Shown here piece after piece: positions 24,412-32,384 of a DNA stretch of 50,525 nucleotides. The translations under genes were made by a program, and so were the position numbers. The stretch is from NCBI GenBank assembly GCA_002362385.1, contig DEUB01000072.1:1-50525 (forward strand). Reading direction: 5' to 3'. Source of the stretch: Lachnospiraceae bacterium UBA3273 (GTDB lineage Bacteria > Bacillota > Clostridia > Lachnospirales > Lachnospiraceae). The notes beneath the pieces were generated by a model that saw only the letters and a program-made list of their open reading frames with translations, made no database searches and was not told the origin of the DNA. Position 1 is the first letter of the stretch; each line of letters begins with the position of its first letter.

Positions 24412-25143
24412 TTGAACCAGTTTTCAAGAACGGAGCTGCTCCTTGGAAAAGAGGCAATGAAAATACTGGCGGATTCCAGGGTGGCGGTTTTTGGTATCGG
24501 CGGAGTGGGCGGATTTACCGTGGAAGCCCTGGTCAGAAGCGGTGTAGGCGCCGTTGACATTATCGACAATGATAAAGTGTGCCTGACCAACTTAAACCGC
24601 CAGCTGATCGCCACACAAAAAACAATAGGGAGATACAAAACAGAGGTTATGAAGGAGCGCATTCTGGAAATCAATCCGGAAGCGGCCGTATATGAACATC
24701 CCTGTTTTTTCCTGCCGGAAAACAAGGACGATTTTGACTTTACGAAATATTCCTATGTGGTGGATGCGGTGGATACGGTTACGGCTAAAATTGCCCTGGT
24801 CATGGAGGCGAAAAAGGCGGGCGTGCCTGTTATCAGCAGTATGGGAGCGGGAAATAAATTAGATCCTGCGGCCTTTGAGGTGGCGGATATTTATGAGACC
24901 AGCGTCTGCCCCTTGGCAAAGGTAATGCGCAGGGAGCTGAAAAAGAGGGGAGTCAGGGGCTTAAAGGTGGTTTATTCCAGGGAAATGCCCATAAGTCCCT
25001 TAGAAAGCCCTGCGGAAGATAAAAGTGCATCAAGAAGGAGCACGCCGGGATCCGTGGCATTTGTTCCTTCGGTGGCGGGACTGATCATAGCCGGAGAAGT
25101 CATTAAGGACCTGACGGCGGCAGTAAGGGAGGATGGAGAATGA
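24412..25143 (+). CDS. tcdA: tRNA threonylcarbamoyladenosine dehydratase TcdA (ThiF/E1-like)
   Basis: ATP-dependent dehydratase that cyclises t6A37 of tRNA to ct6A (formerly CsdL/YgdL). It has the E1-type nucleotide-binding motif GIGGVGGFTVEALVRSGVG, the DNDKVCLTNLNRQ element and VDAVDTVTAKI; the C-terminal part has Arg-rich REMPISPLE and a final helix. 243 residues fits the family. The start is TTG at 24412, chosen because AGGAGG lies 8 nt upstream; the first ATG is 39 bp later and would remove conserved residues. Its stop overlaps the Rrf2 regulator start by 4 bp, so the two are translationally coupled. TcdA partners a cysteine desulfurase system in some bacteria, fitting this neighbourhood. 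Confidence 0.9.
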   Translation: MNQFSRTELLLGKEAMKILADSRVAVFGIGGVGGFTVEALVRSGVGAVDIIDNDKVCLTNLNRQLIATQKTIGRYKTEVMKERILEINPEAAVYEHPCFFLPENKDDFDFTKYSYVVDAVDTVTAKIALVMEAKKAGVPVISSMGAGNKLDPAAFEVADIYETSVCPLAKVMRRELKKRGVRGLKVVYSREMPISPLESPAEDKSASRRSTPGSVAFVPSVAGLIIAGEVIKDLTAAVREDGE

Positions 25144-25574
25144 AGATTTCAACAAAGGGAAGATATGCCTTAAGGCTGATGCTGGATCTGGCAACCTACA
25201 ATACAGGGGAGCCGGTCAGCATTAAGGATATTGCAAAAAGGCAGCAGATTTCGGAAAAATATCTGGAGCAGATCATAGCGGTTTTGAATAAAGCGGGATT
25301 TGTGAGAAGCGTAAGGGGCGCCCAGGGAGGCTATGTTTTAAAAAAGGATCCAAAGGAGTATACCGTGGGCATGATCTTAAGGCAGACGGAAGGGGACCTT
25401 TCGCCGGTAAGCTGTATCGGGGATGAAGGAACGCCCTGTGAAAGAAAAGGGACCTGCGTTACGGTCCGGATCTATGAAAAGATCAATGACGCCGTAAACG
25501 GAGTGGTGGATCATATTACCCTGTCAGACCTCTTGGAGTGGCAGAGTGAAAAGACGGGGGAGTATAGCATTTGA
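25140..25574 (+). CDS. Rrf2-family regulator, IscR/CymR-like
   Basis: A 144-residue winged-helix regulator. The N-terminus MKISTKGRYALRLMLDLA and the recognition region SIKDIAKRQQISEKYLEQI, then SVRGAQGGYVL, are Rrf2 hallmarks. Three Cys, 92, 100 and 106 (in SCIGDEGTPCERKGTC), sit where IscR holds its [2Fe-2S] ligands, so a cluster-sensing role is plausible; CymR-type cysteine regulators lack this set. It is coupled to tcdA. In many Clostridia an rrf2 gene directly precedes nifS-iscU-mnmA; here an accessory segment lies between. It likely controls cysK, nifS and metY through the shared 19-nt motif (inference). Confidence 0.9.
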   Translation: MKISTKGRYALRLMLDLATYNTGEPVSIKDIAKRQQISEKYLEQIIAVLNKAGFVRSVRGAQGGYVLKKDPKEYTVGMILRQTEGDLSPVSCIGDEGTPCERKGTCVTVRIYEKINDAVNGVVDHITLSDLLEWQSEKTGEYSI

Positions 25575-25637
25575 GCACGGAAAATTGTTTTCCACGCTCA
25601 TTTGGCTACAGTATATTATGCGGGTATAGAGAGAGCC

Positions 25638-26495
25638 TTATTTCTTTTTGACGGGAATCCATATCTCCGTATAATAGTTTTCGTCGCTTGTTCCGTTCGG
25701 ATATTTGTTCGGGGCGTCGTACATTTCAACGCAGTATCCTGCCGCAAATTCATAATCCTTAAGGGCAGGGAGCCATTCGGAAAATATTTTTGTATTTACA
25801 TCCTGCAGTGAGCCGGGAAGAGCGCCTCTGCAGGGAAAGACTGCCCATGTAAATGCGGGAATTGTCTTTACTGCAAGCCCTTCCGGAATATCTATAGAAG
25901 GGTTGTAAATATCGGCGATCAGATATTCAAATTTTTCGTTTCCCATCTGCGGGTCGATGTTAATGCCGAACATTCCGCAGACATATTGTCCCTTTCCCGA
26001 AGCATAATGCTCCTGCCAGAACGAGGGCAGCTCCTGTTTTGCATTTTCATAGCCGAATTCCTTTGATACGCACAAAACGGAAAAGGCTTCTTTTTTTACA
26101 ATTCTGTAATCCATAATACAACCACCTTTCAATGAAATCGTCAGCTTCAGCGGCGCAAAGGTTTTGATCATCGTTTTGTTCCTTCGCACTGTAAGGGGCG
26201 TATGTCCGTGAAAACGGGTAAAGGCTTTTGTAAAGCTGTCTGGGGAGTCATAGCCGTATTTCATGGCAAGTTCCATGACCGTGATATCACTGGTAATCAG
26301 TTCTTCCCCTGCAAGAGCCATCCTGCGGTTTCTTATATATTCCGCTATGGTATACCCGCACAATATACTGAAGCCCTTGTGAAAATAGAACGGCGAAATA
26401 TTGACGTGGCCTGCCACTTCATACATCGTAATATCTTCCGTGATATGCTCCTCCATATATTTGACTGCCTCACTGACTGCTTCTGCCCATTCCAT
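25638..26495 (-). CDS. AraC-family regulator with GyrI-like effector domain
   Basis: A 285-residue one-component regulator. Residues 5-105 are the double helix-turn-helix: DITMYEVAGHVNISPFYFHK and VMELAMKYGYDSPDSFTKAF-type second motif, then GHTPLTVRR. Residues about 125-285 are a GyrI-like/AraC_E_bind small-molecule domain (FSVLCVSKEFGY, VKTIPAFTWAVFPCRG, ending YYTEIWIPVKK). Such proteins bind hydrophobic or cationic drugs and usually activate exporters. AGGAGG lies 9 nt before the start. The 143 bp between the Rrf2 gene and this one's end hold no clear terminator. It marks the left edge of the accessory stretch. Confidence 0.9.
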   Translation of the reverse strand: MEWAEAVSEAVKYMEEHITEDITMYEVAGHVNISPFYFHKGFSILCGYTIAEYIRNRRMALAGEELITSDITVMELAMKYGYDSPDSFTKAFTRFHGHTPLTVRRNKTMIKTFAPLKLTISLKGGCIMDYRIVKKEAFSVLCVSKEFGYENAKQELPSFWQEHYASGKGQYVCGMFGINIDPQMGNEKFEYLIADIYNPSIDIPEGLAVKTIPAFTWAVFPCRGALPGSLQDVNTKIFSEWLPALKDYEFAAGYCVEMYDAPNKYPNGTSDENYYTEIWIPVKKK

Positions 26496-26723
26496 GACGT
26501 TTTACCTCCTGCTGTTGCTGTGGTTAAAGTATAGCCTTCATTTTTTGTGGTGTCCCGACGTTACTTGGTTTCTTTTGTCGGGAGATGGTTTTTAGAAAAA
26601 GTTAGATTATTATTTTAGCATATATTAGAAACGGTGTCATTTTGATATGGGGTTATATATAGGGGGAGTAACAAAGAACATGGCGATATTTCCTGTTGCA
26701 ATTTAGCAGGAATTTTTTAATTA

Positions 26724-26758
26724 TTACATATTGACAAATTTGAATATGTAAATATAAT
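26724..26758 (+). promoter_or_regulatory. arsR promoter with overlapping ArsR-type operator
   Basis: TTGACA (26731-26736), 16-nt spacer, TATAAT (26753-26758). A perfect 9-bp inverted repeat TTACATATT / AATATGTAA (26724-26732 and 26743-26751, 10-nt spacer) covers the -35 and spacer, the normal place for an autorepressing ArsR protein. The remaining intergenic DNA, 26496-26720, is AT-rich with no further recognisable feature. Confidence 0.75.
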
Positions 26759-26785
26759 AATGGTATAGAAAGAGTTCAAAGGGAG

Positions 26786-27106
26786 GTGCTAAAGCTGATT
26801 GACGAAAGAAAGATACCAACGGTTTTTAAGGCGTTTTGTGACGAGAACCGTGTTCAAATCTTAAAGCAGTTACTGACAGGAGAGAAGTGCGCCTGTGTAC
26901 TGTTGGATAATCTGCATATTTCACAACCGACATTATCACATCATATGAAGATTCTTTGTGATTCGGGCGTTGTGGTTATGCGGAAAGAGGGAAAATGGGC
27001 GCATTATTCCATTTCACCGGAGGGCGCTGCATATGCTTCCGAATGCCTGCTATCTCTTACATCAATAAATAATTCCGGCAAAGATAAGTCATGTTGTGGT
27101 AAGTAA
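26786..27106 (+). CDS. ArsR-family metal/arsenic-responsive repressor
   Basis: A winged-helix repressor of about 106 residues. The segment EKCACVLLDNLHISQPTLSHHMKIL combines the ArsR-type Cys pair ahead of the recognition helix (family ELCVCDL position) with the helix itself; further Cys lie in the recognition region and C-terminus (ILCDSG, KSCCGK). The start is uncertain: GTG 26786 overlaps the GGGAGG ribosome site, so an in-frame CTG at 26795, 8 nt after GGAGG, is possible; no ATG fits. It heads a cassette with a permease and a thioredoxin-like gene. The operator over its promoter suggests autorepression relieved by arsenite or another thiophilic ion. Confidence 0.85.
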   Translation: MLKLIDERKIPTVFKAFCDENRVQILKQLLTGEKCACVLLDNLHISQPTLSHHMKILCDSGVVVMRKEGKWAHYSISPEGAAYASECLLSLTSINNSGKDKSCCGK

Positions 27107-27145
27107 AAGTATTTACTTTCCATCATGGCTTATCAGCACAAATAT

Positions 27146-27165
27146 ATATTGATATATTTCAATAT
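27146..27165. promoter_or_regulatory. Inverted repeat before the permease gene
   Basis: ATATTGA-TATATT-TCAATAT, perfect 7-bp arms, 21 bp before the permease start and 40 bp after the arsR stop. It shares TTGA/TCAA half-sites with the operator at arsR and may be a second ArsR site, or just AT-rich symmetry. Confidence 0.4.
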
Positions 27166-27186
27166 TTCTATAAATGGAGGTGCGCA

Positions 27187-28200
27187 ATGGAGACACTAAA
27201 AACAGGTTGGGATTTTTTTCAAGATGAAATTCTTGGTATGCAATGGTTAAACCGTTTAATCGGCAGTCTGGTTGATATCTGCGGCTTGGATACTACTGGT
27301 AAAATAGGCGGGAGTGTCCAGTTCTTTTTCTATGATACCATTAAAATCATGGTGCTTCTAGGGGTCCTGATTTTTCTTATATCATATATTCAGAGTTATT
27401 TTCCGCCGGAAAGGACAAAGAAAATTCTTGGAAGATTTCACGGAATCGGAGCTAATATCATAGCCGCATTACTTGGAACAGTTACGCCTTTTTGTTCCTG
27501 TTCGTCTATCCCTTTATTTATAGGATTTACAAGTGCGGGACTGCCATTAGGTGTAACATTTTCATTTCTGATTTCCTCCCCTATGGTTGACCTGGGTTCG
27601 CTTGTACTTTTGATGAGTATATTCGGTTGGAAGGTTGCGATAACCTACGTTGTACTTGGGCTTGTCATTGCTGTTGCAGGCGGCGTTATGATTGAGAAAT
27701 TAAGGCTTGAAAATTATGTGGAAGAATTTATACGCAACGGAAACTCTATTGATGTCAAACAAGAACAACTTCACTTCAAAGACCGTATGAAATACGCATG
27801 GGAGCAGGTTCTATCTACGGCAAAAAAAGTTGTCCCATATGTTTTGGTTGGCGTTGCTATCGGTGCATTTATTCATAACTGGATACCCGAAGATTTTATT
27901 GTGCGTGTTCTTGGAACGGGTAATCCTTTAGGCGTTATCATTGCTACGGTTGCAGGTGTTCCCATGTATGCGGATATTTTTGGTACAATTCCCATTGCCG
28001 AAGCGTTATTGGCAAAAGGCGCGAGGCTTGGAGTTGTCCTGTCCTTTATGATGGGCGTAACCACGTTGTCTTTGCCGTCAATGATTATGCTGCGTAAAGC
28101 CGTAAAACCAAAACTACTTGCTGTTTTTATTACAATCTGCACTATTGGAATTATTCTTGTCGGTTATTTCTTCAACGTAATTCAATTCCTGCTTATATGA
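27187..28200 (+). CDS. Permease of the ArsP/COG0701 (DUF318) family
   Basis: A 337-residue integral membrane protein with about eight to nine helices. Family hallmarks: GTVTPFCSCSSIPLFIGFTSAG, with the Cys pair and SSIP seen in ArsP-type organoarsenical exporters, LISSPMVDLGS, and the mirrored second-half GVPMYADIFGTIPIAEALL. A long cytosolic loop connects the halves at residues about 185-210. ArsP members export trivalent organoarsenicals; others of the family have no assigned substrate. It lies between arsR and a CxxC thioredoxin-like gene, a recurrent cassette in Firmicutes. GGAGG lies before the ATG. Confidence 0.88.
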   Translation: METLKTGWDFFQDEILGMQWLNRLIGSLVDICGLDTTGKIGGSVQFFFYDTIKIMVLLGVLIFLISYIQSYFPPERTKKILGRFHGIGANIIAALLGTVTPFCSCSSIPLFIGFTSAGLPLGVTFSFLISSPMVDLGSLVLLMSIFGWKVAITYVVLGLVIAVAGGVMIEKLRLENYVEEFIRNGNSIDVKQEQLHFKDRMKYAWEQVLSTAKKVVPYVLVGVAIGAFIHNWIPEDFIVRVLGTGNPLGVIIATVAGVPMYADIFGTIPIAEALLAKGARLGVVLSFMMGVTTLSLPSMIMLRKAVKPKLLAVFITICTIGIILVGYFFNVIQFLLI

Positions 28201-28249
28201 TTGTATGGGAAAATCAAAAACGAATCAAACAAAATGGAGGTTATTTATT

Positions 28250-28537
28250 ATGGCATTATTTGGAAAAAAGAATGAGGAAAAAAAGAAAGGCATTTGTTGT
28301 ATCGAAGTTTTAGGTTCCGGGTGTGTTTCCTGTCACACACAATTTGAAAATGTAAAGGAAGCTGTTAAGAAAATGGGGATTTCAGCGGATGTAGAATATG
28401 TAACCGATTTACAGAAAATTATGGAATATGGCGTTATGAGTATGCCTGCCCTCGTTGTAAATAAAAAAGTGGTAGCTATGGGTAAAGTGCTGAAGGCTAA
28501 TGAGATAGAAAAGTTGCTGCATAAAGCAGGCTTTTAA
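28250..28537 (+). CDS. Small redox-active disulfide (thioredoxin-like) protein
   Basis: A 95-residue glutaredoxin/thioredoxin-fold protein of the TM0996/MTH895 type. Active site Cys25-x-x-Cys28 in GSGCVSCHT; cis-Pro segment VMSMPALVVN; C-terminal helix KANEIEKLLHKAG. The first 13 residues are Lys-rich, without a signal peptide, so it is cytosolic. The start is ATG 28250, with GGAGG 9 nt upstream; an in-frame ATG at 28205 has no site. It directly follows the COG0701 permease, a pairing seen widely, and may deliver or reduce the exported thiophilic substrate. Confidence 0.87.
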   Translation: MALFGKKNEEKKKGICCIEVLGSGCVSCHTQFENVKEAVKKMGISADVEYVTDLQKIMEYGVMSMPALVVNKKVVAMGKVLKANEIEKLLHKAGF

Positions 28538-28621
28538 GAAACTTTAAGGCAAAAGCGATTTTGAGACATATAAAAAATGTACCGGGTGGCCTCTGGATAA
28601 TCAGAAAAAATGATTTAAGGA

Positions 28622-28652
28622 TTGACTCTGCAATAGTTGTAGACTTTATGAT
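28622..28652 (+). promoter_or_regulatory. MerR-type promoter with 19-bp spacer
   Basis: TTGACT (28622-28627) and TATGAT (28647-28652) are separated by 19 nt instead of 17, and a 21-nt imperfect dyad (CTCTGCAA / TTGTAGAG-like) lies between them. This is the layout recognised by MerR-family activators. No merR gene is adjacent. Confidence 0.6.
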
Positions 28653-28686
28653 AAAATGTATCAGAAAAAGCAGGGGAGATTGGATC

Positions 28687-28932
28687 ATGAACAAATTAAC
28701 GACAGGTACCCTTTCCATAAATTCTTATCTTGATTTGGAAACATCGATCCGCTTTTGCGGAAGTCACAAAGAAGCGCCTGCGTATTACAGAAAGCTTGAC
28801 GGTTTTATTTCAGAACATAGACTGAAGATAACGGGATTTTCAAAAGAAATTACGATGATCGATTATGGAATTACAAATGACACAGATCAATTTGTAACAG
28901 AAATACAGATACCTGTTGAACCTGCAATATGA
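28687..28932 (+). CDS. Short GyrI/BmrR-like effector-domain protein or fragment
   Basis: Eighty-one residues resembling the C-terminal half of a GyrI-like or MerR-effector-binding domain: LDLETSIRFCGSHKEAPAYY, then ITMIDYGITNDTDQFVTEIQ ending in IPVEPAI, which matches how such domains close (compare the end of the AraC/GyrI protein here). It has no DNA-binding part. The start is ATG 28687 with GGGGAG about 10 nt before. It is driven by a MerR-type promoter. It could be the remnant of a larger MerR-family regulator or a functional stand-alone binding protein. The 197 bp after it hold no gene I can support. Confidence 0.55.
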   Translation: MNKLTTGTLSINSYLDLETSIRFCGSHKEAPAYYRKLDGFISEHRLKITGFSKEITMIDYGITNDTDQFVTEIQIPVEPAI

Positions 28933-29129
28933 TTTTTTCAACTGTTCAACTTCCGCTGCCATCCCGGAACGTATTTCTTATTTTATCGAAGCAAACAACA
29001 ATAGCATAACACTATTCCGAACCAAAGAAATCAAAGAGCAAAAGACAAGCATTATGGAAATACGCATAACGGTCTACGGAATTACACATATTCATCACTT
29101 ATATCTGAATTAGCAAGATTATGGGTATT

Positions 29130-30062
29130 TTAATTTTCATATATAGCAGCCATATCCTGTATTCTATGCTTCATTTCAGCACGAATATATAACGGTTCTA
29201 AGCATTCACATTTATTACCAAAACCAAGAAGAATATCATAATAGTATTCATTCTCTATGAACGGAAAATTAACAATGTAATGTTCGCTGCCATTAGGAGA
29301 AAAGTGTTCATAAGTGCAATAATCCAGCACCCTGTCCATGATTGATTTATGAATACGGATTTTTATTTTTGTTTGCATGTTTAGCAGAATTTCCTCAAAA
29401 TTTAAAACAGGTTTTTGATAATCCCGTGGTGTAAAAATTTCTTCTTTCATTTGTAAGTTCGATATGCGGGATAATCTAAATAAGCGGAAATCATTTCGTA
29501 TATGGCAATATCCATAAAAATACCAATGACCGTTTTTTAAAACAAGCTGATACGGCTCAACTGTCCGTACAGTTTTCTTTCCATGATGAGCTATATATTC
29601 AAAGGAAATCAGTCTGCAATCCTGCAAAGCCGTTTTGATAATCTCTAAATATGATTGTGTGTTTTGGTTGCAGATCCAAGAACTTTGATCTATACATATT
29701 TGGTTTGCTTTTAATTCTATGTCTTTTGCTTTGTCGGCGGGGATAAAACTTTTGACTTTTGCAAGGGCGTTAATCAGTTCATTTCCCCGTATCATATCCG
29801 AAAGGCTTGAAAGCCCCATAAGGATAGCGGAAAGGTCAGCAGTCGAAAAAACATTTTTATCAATTTTGTAATTCTGCATAATTTCAAATCCGCCGCCCAC
29901 TCCCGATATTGAGCGGATAGGAATACCTGCCATATTGATAGTGTCTATATCACGGTAGATTGTGCGGGGCGACACTTCAAACATATTCGCTAATTCCTGC
30001 GCCCCTATCCGCTCTTTATCAAGAAGCACCATAATAATACTAACGAGCCTGTCAATCTTCAT
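29130..30062 (-). CDS. YafY-type HTH/WYL-domain transcriptional regulator
   Basis: A 310-residue regulator: N-terminal HTH (MKIDRLVSIIMVLLDKERIG, AQELANMFEVSPRTIYRDID, then GIPIRSISGVGGGFEI), a WYL domain at about residues 140-215 (SFEYIAHHGKKTVRTVEPYQ, WYFYGYCHIRNDFRLFRLSR) and a C-terminal WCX extension. WYL domains bind small ligands or nucleic acid. The start is ATG at 30062, with AAAGGCGG upstream; a longer frame to 30152 would begin upstream of the promoter's -10 and is rejected. It is divergent from a DJ-1/PfpI gene, likely its target. Confidence 0.9.
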   Translation of the reverse strand: MKIDRLVSIIMVLLDKERIGAQELANMFEVSPRTIYRDIDTINMAGIPIRSISGVGGGFEIMQNYKIDKNVFSTADLSAILMGLSSLSDMIRGNELINALAKVKSFIPADKAKDIELKANQICIDQSSWICNQNTQSYLEIIKTALQDCRLISFEYIAHHGKKTVRTVEPYQLVLKNGHWYFYGYCHIRNDFRLFRLSRISNLQMKEEIFTPRDYQKPVLNFEEILLNMQTKIKIRIHKSIMDRVLDYCTYEHFSPNGSEHYIVNFPFIENEYYYDILLGFGNKCECLEPLYIRAEMKHRIQDMAAIYEN

Positions 30063-30092
30063 CTGATAGCCGCCTTTCAAAATTTCTTCTAC

Positions 30093-30122
30093 TCTATATA
30101 TTGCTGCCATAATGTTGTCAAC
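30093..30122 (-). promoter_or_regulatory. Promoter of the WYL regulator gene
   Basis: On the minus strand TTGACA (30117-30122) is followed after 18 nt by TATAGA (30093-30098), about 30 bp before the chosen start codon. Its position excludes the longer reading of the gene. Confidence 0.65.
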
Positions 30123-30183
30123 AATTACATGATACAATGAAAAAGCAAACAAATCAAATGTACAATGAAAATGGAGGAAATTT

Positions 30184-30822
30184 ATGTTTACAATCTATGT
30201 TTATGTTCTTGACACTTTAGCCGATTGGGAATTAGGTTATATTACTTCGGAGTTACATTCCGGGCGATTTTTCAAAAAGGACGCTGAGCGTGTAGCGCTT
30301 AAAACAGTCAGTTATTCTAAAGAACCAATCCATACAATGGGAGGGCTGACAGTCGTACCGGATTGTTTGACTGATGATATTGCTGTAAAAGAAACAAGCG
30401 TATTGCTGTTACCGGGTGCGGATACATGGAGTGATCCGAAACATGGCACAATTATCAAAAAGGCAAGTGAACTTCTCTCTTTAGGAGCTACCGTTGGAGC
30501 AATTTGTGGAGCTACCGTTGCACTTGCTAATTTTGGATTGTTAGATAATCGGCGGCATACCAGTAATGGACAGGGATTTCTAGAAATGTTTTTACCTGCT
30601 TATAAAGGACAGGATTTATATGTAGACAAGCCTTCAGTAGCAGATAATAACCTCATTACCGCAAATCCTACGGGGGCTTTGTTGTGGGCAAAACAAATTA
30701 TTGAGCATTTAGGCGTTTTTCAAGAAAATACACTGGAATTTTGGTATGAATATTTTAGTACTGGAAAAGCGGAATCTTTCTTTGCCCTTATGCAAACAGT
30801 AACACCTAACAATGAAAAGTAA
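30184..30822 (+). CDS. DJ-1/PfpI family protein
   Basis: A 212-residue glutamine-amidotransferase-like protein. The nucleophile-elbow Cys108 is in GAICGATVALANFGLL, preceded by VLLLPGADTW; NPTGALLWAKQIIEHLG forms the late helix. Members act as glyoxalases/deglycases, hydratases or have unknown roles, often in stress response. GGAGG lies 7 nt before the ATG. Two copies of TACAATGAAAA lie in the 120-bp gap to the divergent WYL regulator. A/T content is higher than in the flanking core genes, consistent with an acquired segment. Confidence 0.88.
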   Translation: MFTIYVYVLDTLADWELGYITSELHSGRFFKKDAERVALKTVSYSKEPIHTMGGLTVVPDCLTDDIAVKETSVLLLPGADTWSDPKHGTIIKKASELLSLGATVGAICGATVALANFGLLDNRRHTSNGQGFLEMFLPAYKGQDLYVDKPSVADNNLITANPTGALLWAKQIIEHLGVFQENTLEFWYEYFSTGKAESFFALMQTVTPNNEK

Positions 30823-30852
30823 TAAATCATCGATAATATTTCATAGGCGGTT

Positions 30853-30887
30853 AAGGGGAGGACAGTAAAAATGCTGCCGCCCCTTTT
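30853..30887. terminator. Weak hairpin between DJ-1 and MATE genes
   Basis: AAGGGG (30853-30858) pairs with CCCCTT (30880-30885), followed by TT, between convergent genes. The stem is short and the loop 21 nt, so it is a modest terminator candidate. Confidence 0.4.
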
Positions 30888-30940
30888 CAGCATAAATGTT
30901 TTACAAACCATGCAACGTCCTATGTGGGAGAAAAGGGAAA

Positions 30941-32242
30941 TTACCTATGCCTTGCACAGAAGCAGACGGCGGCAAACGCCAGCGTCACGATCTCTGCCGC
31001 AAATGGCGCAAACCAGACTGCATCGCTTCCAAAAATCATGGGAAGACAGAAAATGGCAAGGGCTTTCACAATAATACCTCTGCTGACCGCTATGGCGTTT
31101 GCCGCGCCTGTTCTCTTGGTGGAGAAAAGAAATGCCGTGCAGATTAGGTTCAATGCCATAGGGATAAAGGACAGGCCAAACAGCGGTAAAACCGCTGAGG
31201 CTGTCTGCACAAGTTCGGCATCCCGGTTGAAAATGCAGATAATCGGTTTATCAAAGAAGAATAACAATGCGTAAATCAAAACAGATAAGATACTGTTGAT
31301 GACGATTCCGCAACGGAAATACCACTTCATTTCCACTGTATCCTGTTTGCCGTAACATTGTCCCCAAAGGGGTTGTAAGCCTTGTGCTACGCCGGAGAGG
31401 ACTGCGTTTGCGAGGGAGTAGATGAAGCTTAAAACGCTAAAGGTCGAGATGCCGATATCGCCAATCAGTCCTGCTAACATAAGGTTATAGCAAAGTGCCG
31501 TAACAGGCGTCGTAAGCTGCGTAACCGCCTCCGGCACGCCGCGTCTGCAGACTTTTTTTATAAGCATAAAATTTATTTTAAAGGCTTTGATCCGGAGCGC
31601 ACCCTTTTTCCGTACGAAATGCGAAAGCAGAATCAGGACGGAAAACACCTGCCCTAAACCGGACGCAACCGCTGCGCCGATGACGCCTTTATCCAGCGGG
31701 AAGATGAACAGCCAGTCTAAAAAGATATTTGCCGCCGCGCCTACGCACATTCCCACAAAGGAAAGGGCAGGAGAGCCGTCGTTTCTGACAAAGACCGAAA
31801 GACAGGTACTCATCAGCATAGGAATGGAGAAAGCCGAGTAATAAAACAAATACTGGGCGGACATTTCCCGCATCTGTGGACTCAACTTTCCTGCGCCGCT
31901 TAAGTCAACGATCTGCCCGGAAAATATCATGCCTGCAGCCATCAGCAAGACAGAAAGCAGGACGGTTAATGAAAGGGCAGTCATAAAAGCGTGGTTGGCC
32001 CCTTCCGTATCTCCCCGTCCCATTCTGATAGCGACAACGGTTGCGCCGCCCATGGGAAACATGGCTGCTGCGGCAACAACAAATGTAATAAAGGGCACGC
32101 CGATATTCACAGCGCCCAAGGCGGCGGAACCGACGCCCTGTCCCACAAAAATACCGTCAACAACATTGTAAAGATAGGTTACAAAAAGGCCGCCCAATGC
32201 CGGAAAGATGTAACCAAACAAGGATTTTGTTTTTGTGTTCAT
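30941..32242 (-). CDS. MATE-family multidrug/metabolite exporter (first)
   Basis: A 433-residue, 12-helix cation-coupled antiporter of the MATE family, DinF/MepA-like Firmicutes branch: FPALGGLFVTYLYNVVDGIF, VGQGVGSAALGAVNIGVPF, FVRNDGSPALSFVGM in the first half, and GVPEAVTQLTTPVTALCYN opening the second. GGAGG lies 7 nt before ATG 32242; the in-frame ATG at 32260 is part of the ribosome site region. The C-terminus ends abruptly in CARHR, slightly short for the family. The leader contains two mutually exclusive hairpins, suggesting attenuation. The substrate is unknown. Confidence 0.9.
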   Translation of the reverse strand: MNTKTKSLFGYIFPALGGLFVTYLYNVVDGIFVGQGVGSAALGAVNIGVPFITFVVAAAAMFPMGGATVVAIRMGRGDTEGANHAFMTALSLTVLLSVLLMAAGMIFSGQIVDLSGAGKLSPQMREMSAQYLFYYSAFSIPMLMSTCLSVFVRNDGSPALSFVGMCVGAAANIFLDWLFIFPLDKGVIGAAVASGLGQVFSVLILLSHFVRKKGALRIKAFKINFMLIKKVCRRGVPEAVTQLTTPVTALCYNLMLAGLIGDIGISTFSVLSFIYSLANAVLSGVAQGLQPLWGQCYGKQDTVEMKWYFRCGIVINSILSVLIYALLFFFDKPIICIFNRDAELVQTASAVLPLFGLSFIPMALNLICTAFLFSTKRTGAANAIAVSRGIIVKALAIFCLPMIFGSDAVWFAPFAAEIVTLAFAAVCFCARHR

Positions 32243-32263
32243 AAAGATACCTCCATACAAGGA

Positions 32264-32338
32264 AGCGGGACAAAACTTTTTAGGTTTTATCCCGTTATAA
32301 AAACAAAAGCGGGATAAAGCCCTGAATGGTCTTATCCC
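32264..32338 (-). promoter_or_regulatory. Attenuator-like leader of the minus-strand MATE gene
   Basis: In the transcript, hairpin A (GGGATAA / TTATCCC, 32338 down to 32311) is followed by a U-rich stretch, as a terminator; hairpin B (CGGGATAAAAC / GTTTTGTCCCG, 32294 down to 32266) comes just before the ribosome site. The 3' arm of A (TTTATCCCG) is perfectly complementary to the 5' arm of B (CGGGATAAA), so an alternative pairing would disrupt both. No known riboswitch class is recognised. Confidence 0.5.
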
Positions 32339-32384
32339 ACTTCAACAATCTTATTTGATTGCAAGTCCTCTGACAAGCAACTGT

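Noticed and set aside
24234..24725. A 163-codon minus-strand frame covering the hairpin and the tcdA start
   Set aside because: No recognisable protein, no ribosome site, and it overlaps the conserved E1-like start of tcdA.
28916..29113. A 65-codon plus-strand frame after the GyrI-like fragment
   Set aside because: No ribosome site at a suitable distance, no recognisable motif, and the Lys/Ile/Asn-rich composition is that of AT-rich non-coding DNA.
30870..31300. Several overlapping plus-strand frames over the end of the first MATE gene
   Set aside because: They oppose conserved MATE sequence and have no recognisable features; none has a good ribosome site.
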